64,000 nt of DNA, from positions 24,108 through 88,107 of the forward strand of contig CAWBFQ010000009.1 of assembly GCA_963788145.1 (NCBI GenBank). The letters run 5' to 3'. The position numbers were made by a program, and so were the translations under genes. Positions 60,711-64,000 of the stretch are shown here, in pieces (position 1 is the stretch's first letter; each line of letters starts with the position of its first letter). Below the pieces are notes generated by a model that worked only from the letters and a program-made list of their open reading frames with translations, made no database searches and was not told where the DNA came from. The DNA comes from UTCFX2 sp963788145. Lineage in GTDB: Bacteria > Chloroflexota > Anaerolineae > Anaerolineales > UBA4823.

Positions 60711-61865
60711 TTACGGTGCAACAGATTCGACAAACTGTTTGGCCCCGCCCACCACACCGATTACGGCTGCGGATTTGATCGGGTTGTGTTGAGCGTCAAA
60801 AGTGATTGTACCAGAGACGCCTTCCCAGTTGATCGCAGCCATTGCCTCGGCAGCCTTGGCAGGATCATCGACGCCGGCTTTCTCGATTGCCGCGAACAGC
60901 AGGTTAGCTGCGTCGTAGGCTAGGGTTGCTAGAGCATCCGGCACTTTTGGATTGCCTTTATCATCCTTGTAGGCAGCGCCATATCTCGCCAGCCAGTCCT
61001 GAACGATCGGGCGGGTGTCGCCCGGATCGTAGTGGTTCGAGTAGAAGCCGCCTTCGGCTGCATTGACGTCCAGGTCGGCGGAGTCCCAACCATCGCCGCC
61101 CATCATCACTGCGGTCACGCCCTTATCATTAGCCTGAGCGCCAACCAGGTTGACGATATTATAATAATCCGGCAGAAATAGGACTTCGGCCTTGCTCTCG
61201 GCGACCTTGGTAAGGATCGCTGAGAAGTCGGTGTCTTCCTTTGTGTAGGATTCCTTGCCGACGATCTGTCCGCCCATCTCGGTAAAGGATTTCTCGAAGG
61301 CTTCCGCCAGGCCGCGCACGTAGTCGTTGCCCTGATCGAACATAATGAAAGCGGTCTTGTAACCCTTGCCTTGGGCGAATTTCGCCATTACCAGCCCCTG
61401 GAAAGGATCGATGAAGCAAGCGCGGAAAGTGAATTTCTTCGTTACGCCGTTTGCGTCAACAGTAACACTGGGATTGGTCGAGGTGGGACTGATTTGGAGC
61501 ACGCCTTTCTGATTGACAATCTCGGAGACTGGGATCGAAGCGCTTGAGCAGACTTCTCCGACAATATATTTCACTTTATCCTGATCGATGAGTTTATTGG
61601 CTGCGTTTACCGCCGGATCGGCCGAGCACTGGCTGTCAGCGACGACCAACTCGATCTTCTTGCCCAACACGCCGCCCTTGTCGTTCCATTCCTTAACGGC
61701 AAGCTCGACACCTTCGCGTGTGGAAATGCCAAACGTGGGTACCGCGCCGCTCAAAGGAGCAAGCAGACCCACTTTGATCGTGCTGCCGCCGCTGCTGGCG
61801 CAAGCCGGCAGAACCATGCTGGCAATAATCAACAACGAAAAAACTACTAAAATTCTTTTAGACAT
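60711..61865 (-). CDS. livJ: Branched-chain amino acid ABC transporter substrate-binding lipoprotein
   Basis: 384 residues. Lipoprotein signal with lipobox LPAC and lipidated Cys22, followed by a Ser/Gly linker. Periplasmic-binding-protein fold of type I: IKVGLLAPLSGAVPTFG, GVELAVKEWNDKGGVLGKKIELVVADSQC, IVGEVCSSASIPVSEI, ISPTSTNP, FRACFIDPFQGLVMAKFA, FLPDYYNIVNLVGAQA, and LATLAYDAANLLF. These are hallmarks of Leu/Ile/Val-type binding proteins, though urea or amide ligands are also possible in this family. AGGAGAGAAGAAG precedes the ATG. Promoter at 61982-62010. Confidence 0.93.
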   Translation of the reverse strand: MSKRILVVFSLLIIASMVLPACASSGGSTIKVGLLAPLSGAVPTFGISTREGVELAVKEWNDKGGVLGKKIELVVADSQCSADPAVNAANKLIDQDKVKYIVGEVCSSASIPVSEIVNQKGVLQISPTSTNPSVTVDANGVTKKFTFRACFIDPFQGLVMAKFAQGKGYKTAFIMFDQGNDYVRGLAEAFEKSFTEMGGQIVGKESYTKEDTDFSAILTKVAESKAEVLFLPDYYNIVNLVGAQANDKGVTAVMMGGDGWDSADLDVNAAEGGFYSNHYDPGDTRPIVQDWLARYGAAYKDDKGNPKVPDALATLAYDAANLLFAAIEKAGVDDPAKAAEAMAAINWEGVSGTITFDAQHNPIKSAAVIGVVGGAKQFVESVAP

Positions 61866-62220
61866 CTTCTTCTCTCCTCAAAATATTGTTTGGATGAAAT
61901 CTCCCGTTTTCGGCGGGAGGGTCGATCTGAAAGAATTCAGAAAAATACAACATCGATTGAGAATGCATACCTCCTTTTTGGCGTATAGTGTTTCTAATGC
62001 AATGGCTCAAAGCTGTAGATCAGTTCATCCCTTTGGCTGAATGAGTTTATTCCGATCCACTTAATTAGACAATTCTACCGGTAAGGCGCACTATGGTCAA
62101 GGATTAAAATTCTTAATATTTGCTGGCTTGCTCCAGGCTGACGAAATGGTTAGGCTTACATTTTTGATTAGTACCAATGGGCCATTTGACTTGACCGTGT
62201 GGTAAAATCGACCAGTAGAA
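61866..62220. other. Leader and divergent region between livJ and the membrane protein gene
   Basis: About 355 bases. It holds the liv promoter (61982-62010), a short hairpin CTCCCG...CGGGAG (61901-61919), and a perfect AAGGAGGT (complement of 61969-61976) placed directly before an ATG that opens a 36-codon minus-strand frame (61858-61968) overlapping the livJ start. The promoter of the plus-strand gene at 62221 could not be placed; TAAAAT near 62202 is a possible -10. Confidence 0.5.
61982..62010 (-). promoter_or_regulatory. Candidate promoter of the liv operon
   Basis: On the minus strand TTGAGC (complement of 62005-62010), 17 bases, TATACG (complement of 61982-61987). Each box matches four of six consensus positions. 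It predicts a leader of about 110 bases. Confidence 0.4.
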
Positions 62221-63204
62221 ATGGATTCTTTTAGATTGAAAATGATATCTGCACCACCCAGCCTGATGAAGTCGATCATGGCTGGTTTTGATGTTATCGC
62301 CAACCATTTCAGCCTGATCCTGTTCTCTGTTGGGTTGGATTTGTTGCTATGGTTTGGCCCGCGCATCCGCCTACTGAAACTTTTTGAGCCTGTATTTGAA
62401 CAGGCTGCAAGCATACCCGAGATGCAGAAAGCCGGAACGGTGGAGATCCTTCGCCTTGGAGCAGAGCGGATGAACTTGCTGGGTGTGCTGCGCACCTTTC
62501 CAATTGGAATACCCAGCTTGATGGCTGGTCGTTTTTCGATGGAGACGCCGATTAATAATCCGCTGCTTCTGGATATTGAGCTTTTGTTGAATGCTGTCGG
62601 CGCCTGGCTCTTATTAGCCTTATTAGGAATTGGTTTGGGTACATTATATTTTTCGCTGGTTGCCCAGGCGACTCTCACCAGCCGCCTGAATATTCGCCAG
62701 GTCCTTGGCGCTTGGCCGCGCAACTTTAGCCAAGTTTTATTATTAACCGCATTCTGGTATATCCTGATAGCGATGTTCCTGCTACCGCTAAGTTGCCTGC
62801 TTTCGTTTCTGCTGGTCATCGGAATTGGATTTGGTCAATTCCCATTATTGATTGCCCTATTCTTTGGTGCGATTGTTGTCTGGTTGATGATCCCGTTATT
62901 CTTCTCCCCTCATGGTATTTTTGTGCATCAAAAAACGATGTGGGATTCGATCTTGCAGGGTATTCGGCTCAGCCGGGCGACCTTCTCGACCACCGGTCTT
63001 TTGATTTTGGTCATTGTGGTTTTGACTCAAGGACTGGACATTCTTTGGAATACACCTGTGGAGACTTCATGGTTCTTGCTGGTTGGAATTGTTGCCCATG
63101 CGTTCATCGCGGCTGGATTGTTAGCCGCCACGTTTGTATATTATCGGGATGCCGATTTATGGGTAAATGAGCTGATCCGGCAGCGTGAGCTCAGCCGGAC
63201 TTAG
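62221..63204 (+). CDS. Integral membrane protein of unknown function upstream of gyrB
   Basis: 327 residues with about six transmembrane helices (near 28-47, 122-148, 178-205, 205-232, 260-280, 285-308). An external or cytoplasmic loop between helix 1 and 2 contains two amphipathic stretches (PVFEQAASIPEMQKAGTVEI). No motif recognised; the layout, with a PHGIFVHQKTMWDSILQGIRLSR loop (in part), recalls membrane proteins of the DUF975/glycerophosphoryl-diester-phosphodiesterase-like membrane domain type, but this is weak. No ribosome site before ATG 62221; later starts are possible at the Met residues 8 and 16. It is followed by gyrB after 11-23 bases and probably shares its transcript. Confidence 0.65.
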   Translation: MDSFRLKMISAPPSLMKSIMAGFDVIANHFSLILFSVGLDLLLWFGPRIRLLKLFEPVFEQAASIPEMQKAGTVEILRLGAERMNLLGVLRTFPIGIPSLMAGRFSMETPINNPLLLDIELLLNAVGAWLLLALLGIGLGTLYFSLVAQATLTSRLNIRQVLGAWPRNFSQVLLLTAFWYILIAMFLLPLSCLLSFLLVIGIGFGQFPLLIALFFGAIVVWLMIPLFFSPHGIFVHQKTMWDSILQGIRLSRATFSTTGLLILVIVVLTQGLDILWNTPVETSWFLLVGIVAHAFIAAGLLAATFVYYRDADLWVNELIRQRELSRT

Positions 63205-63227
63205 CGAGAAGATTGGTGGAGGAACTC

Positions 63228-64000
63228 TTGGTAAAGGCAAATTCATACACTTACGACGCAAAAGATATCCAGGTGCTGGAGGGGCTGGAAGCAGTCCGCC
63301 GCCGGCCTGGGATGTATGTTGGCGGTACCGATATCAAAGCGCTGCACCATTTAATTTACGAAGTAGTCGATAATTCGATTGACGAAGCGCTGGCAAGCGC
63401 CTGCGATCGAATCGACGTTGTGATCCATCCTGATAGCAGTGTAACCGTTCAGGATAACGGGCGCGGTATCCCAGTGGATATGCATCCACAGATGAATAAA
63501 TCAGCACTTGAGGTGGTGATGACGACGCTTCACGCCGGCGGTAAATTCGGCGGTGGGGGATATAAAGTCTCTGGTGGTTTGCACGGGGTGGGCGTCTCAG
63601 CCGTGAATGCTCTCTCTGCCTGGTGCGAGGTCGAAGTCCAACGAGATGGGCAAGTTCATTTCCAGCGTTATGAGCGCGGTTACCCGACAGGTCCGGTCCA
63701 GATAATTGGCAAAGCCGCTCAAAATGGTTCTGGCACCAAGACCACTTTCAAATTCGACCCGGAAATCTTCAAGGGAGATTTGGATTTCCGCTTTGATTCG
63801 CTTATCCAGCGTTTGCGCGAAATGGCTTTTGTGACCCGTGGTGTCACCATTTTCTTGTTGGATGAACGATCTGAAAAAGAGATGACATTCCATTTTGAAG
63901 GTGGTATCACATCCTTTGTTCGCTACCTCAACCGCAATCGTCAGGTCCTCCACCCGGTGGTGCATGCCGAAAAAGAAGTGGAAGGGATCACTATCGATGC
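63228..64000 (+). CDS. gyrB: DNA gyrase subunit B, N-terminal part (runs off the window)
   Basis: About 257 residues are visible and the frame is open at the right edge. GHKL ATPase motifs: VLEGLEAVRRRPGMYVG, EVVDNSIDEALA (catalytic Glu and Asn), VQDNGRGIPVD, GGKFGGGGYKVSGGLHGVGVSAVNALS (ATP-lid region, quoted in part), and TTFKFDPEIF. This is a GyrB/ParE type II topoisomerase B subunit; gyrB is the likelier because of the HP...KSALEVVMTTLHAGGKFGGG wording and the typical start. TTG 63228 has GGAGGA four bases upstream; GTG 63216, four codons earlier, is the alternative start. Confidence 0.93.
   Translation, partial: MVKANSYTYDAKDIQVLEGLEAVRRRPGMYVGGTDIKALHHLIYEVVDNSIDEALASACDRIDVVIHPDSSVTVQDNGRGIPVDMHPQMNKSALEVVMTTLHAGGKFGGGGYKVSGGLHGVGVSAVNALSAWCEVEVQRDGQVHFQRYERGYPTGPVQIIGKAAQNGSGTKTTFKFDPEIFKGDLDFRFDSLIQRLREMAFVTRGVTIFLLDERSEKEMTFHFEGGITSFVRYLNRNRQVLHPVVHAEKEVEGITID

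Noticed and set aside
62097..62819. 240-codon minus-strand open frame
   Set aside because: It is antisense to the membrane protein gene at 62221; its product is Ser/Arg/Lys-rich without domain, and the plus-strand frame shows clear membrane helices.
1..64000. tRNA, rRNA, CRISPR array or insertion sequence
   Set aside because: I scanned gaps for the T-loop GGTTCGAATCC pattern, regular direct repeats and terminal inverted repeats with a transposase frame, and found none.

Overview
The window looks like a chromosomal segment of a Chloroflexota bacterium, most likely class Anaerolineae. This is inferred from the gene set: a spermidine-synthase-like membrane fusion followed by a TIGR01906-type membrane protein, RecG with a long N-terminal extension, Cys-rich L28, Asp23/FakA/DegV/RecG/CoaD order, and tandem GT39-like membrane proteins. 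Gene density is high. I see no tRNA, rRNA, CRISPR array, insertion sequence or prophage. The left edge cuts a tyrosine recombinase and the right edge cuts gyrB.

Layout. 1-3.5 kb: recombinase start, a lipoprotein, an HD hydrolase with a SanA/YdcF-like protein, and folC. 3.5-6.1 kb: lon. 24.3-6.1 kb, all minus strand: one long co-directional block alaS > four tandem paralogous GT-C-like membrane proteins > GT2 glycosyltransferase > GNAT acetyltransferase > membrane protein > baseplate-J-like membrane protein > ruvX > mltG > DUF692 protein. From alaS to the acetyltransferase every gene overlaps the next. 24.4-29.8 kb: membrane aminopropyltransferase-like protein, gpmA, an orphan sugar-ABC ATPase, and a small Gly-rich membrane protein. 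29.9-33.6 kb: mutS, then two poorly known genes. 33.9-42 kb: S1 protein, coaD-linked coiled-coil protein, coaD, recG, DegV, FakA-like kinase, Asp23, with rpmB divergent. 42-51 kb: signalling genes, namely a Ser/Thr kinase, SH3b protein, DUF971, two response regulators, and an apparent operon of FHA protein, J-domain/vWA fusion, PP2C phosphatase and PQQ-repeat kinase. 51-56 kb: aldo/keto reductase, inositol-phosphatase-like enzyme, an amidohydrolase fused to a CYTH domain, and a CinA-like protein. 56-62 kb: a complete branched-chain amino-acid-type ABC transporter (livJ-H-M-G-F order). 62-64 kb: a membrane protein and gyrB.

Two assemblies deserve attention. One is the alaS-GT-C-GT2-GNAT chain, which reads as a lipid-linked sugar (surface glycosylation) module built by serial gene duplication. 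The other is the FHA/J-vWA/PP2C/kinase operon, a phospho-signalling set resembling the vWA-PP2C-kinase triad known from Ter-type systems but with a J domain fused to the vWA protein and no ter genes nearby.

Seven genes (folC, DUF692, baseplate-J-like, GT2, mutS, J-vWA, livF) are each broken by a single frame change. Because these include universally intact housekeeping genes and the second frame continues the family sequence at once, I read most of them as consensus errors in the assembly and annotate the joined genes.
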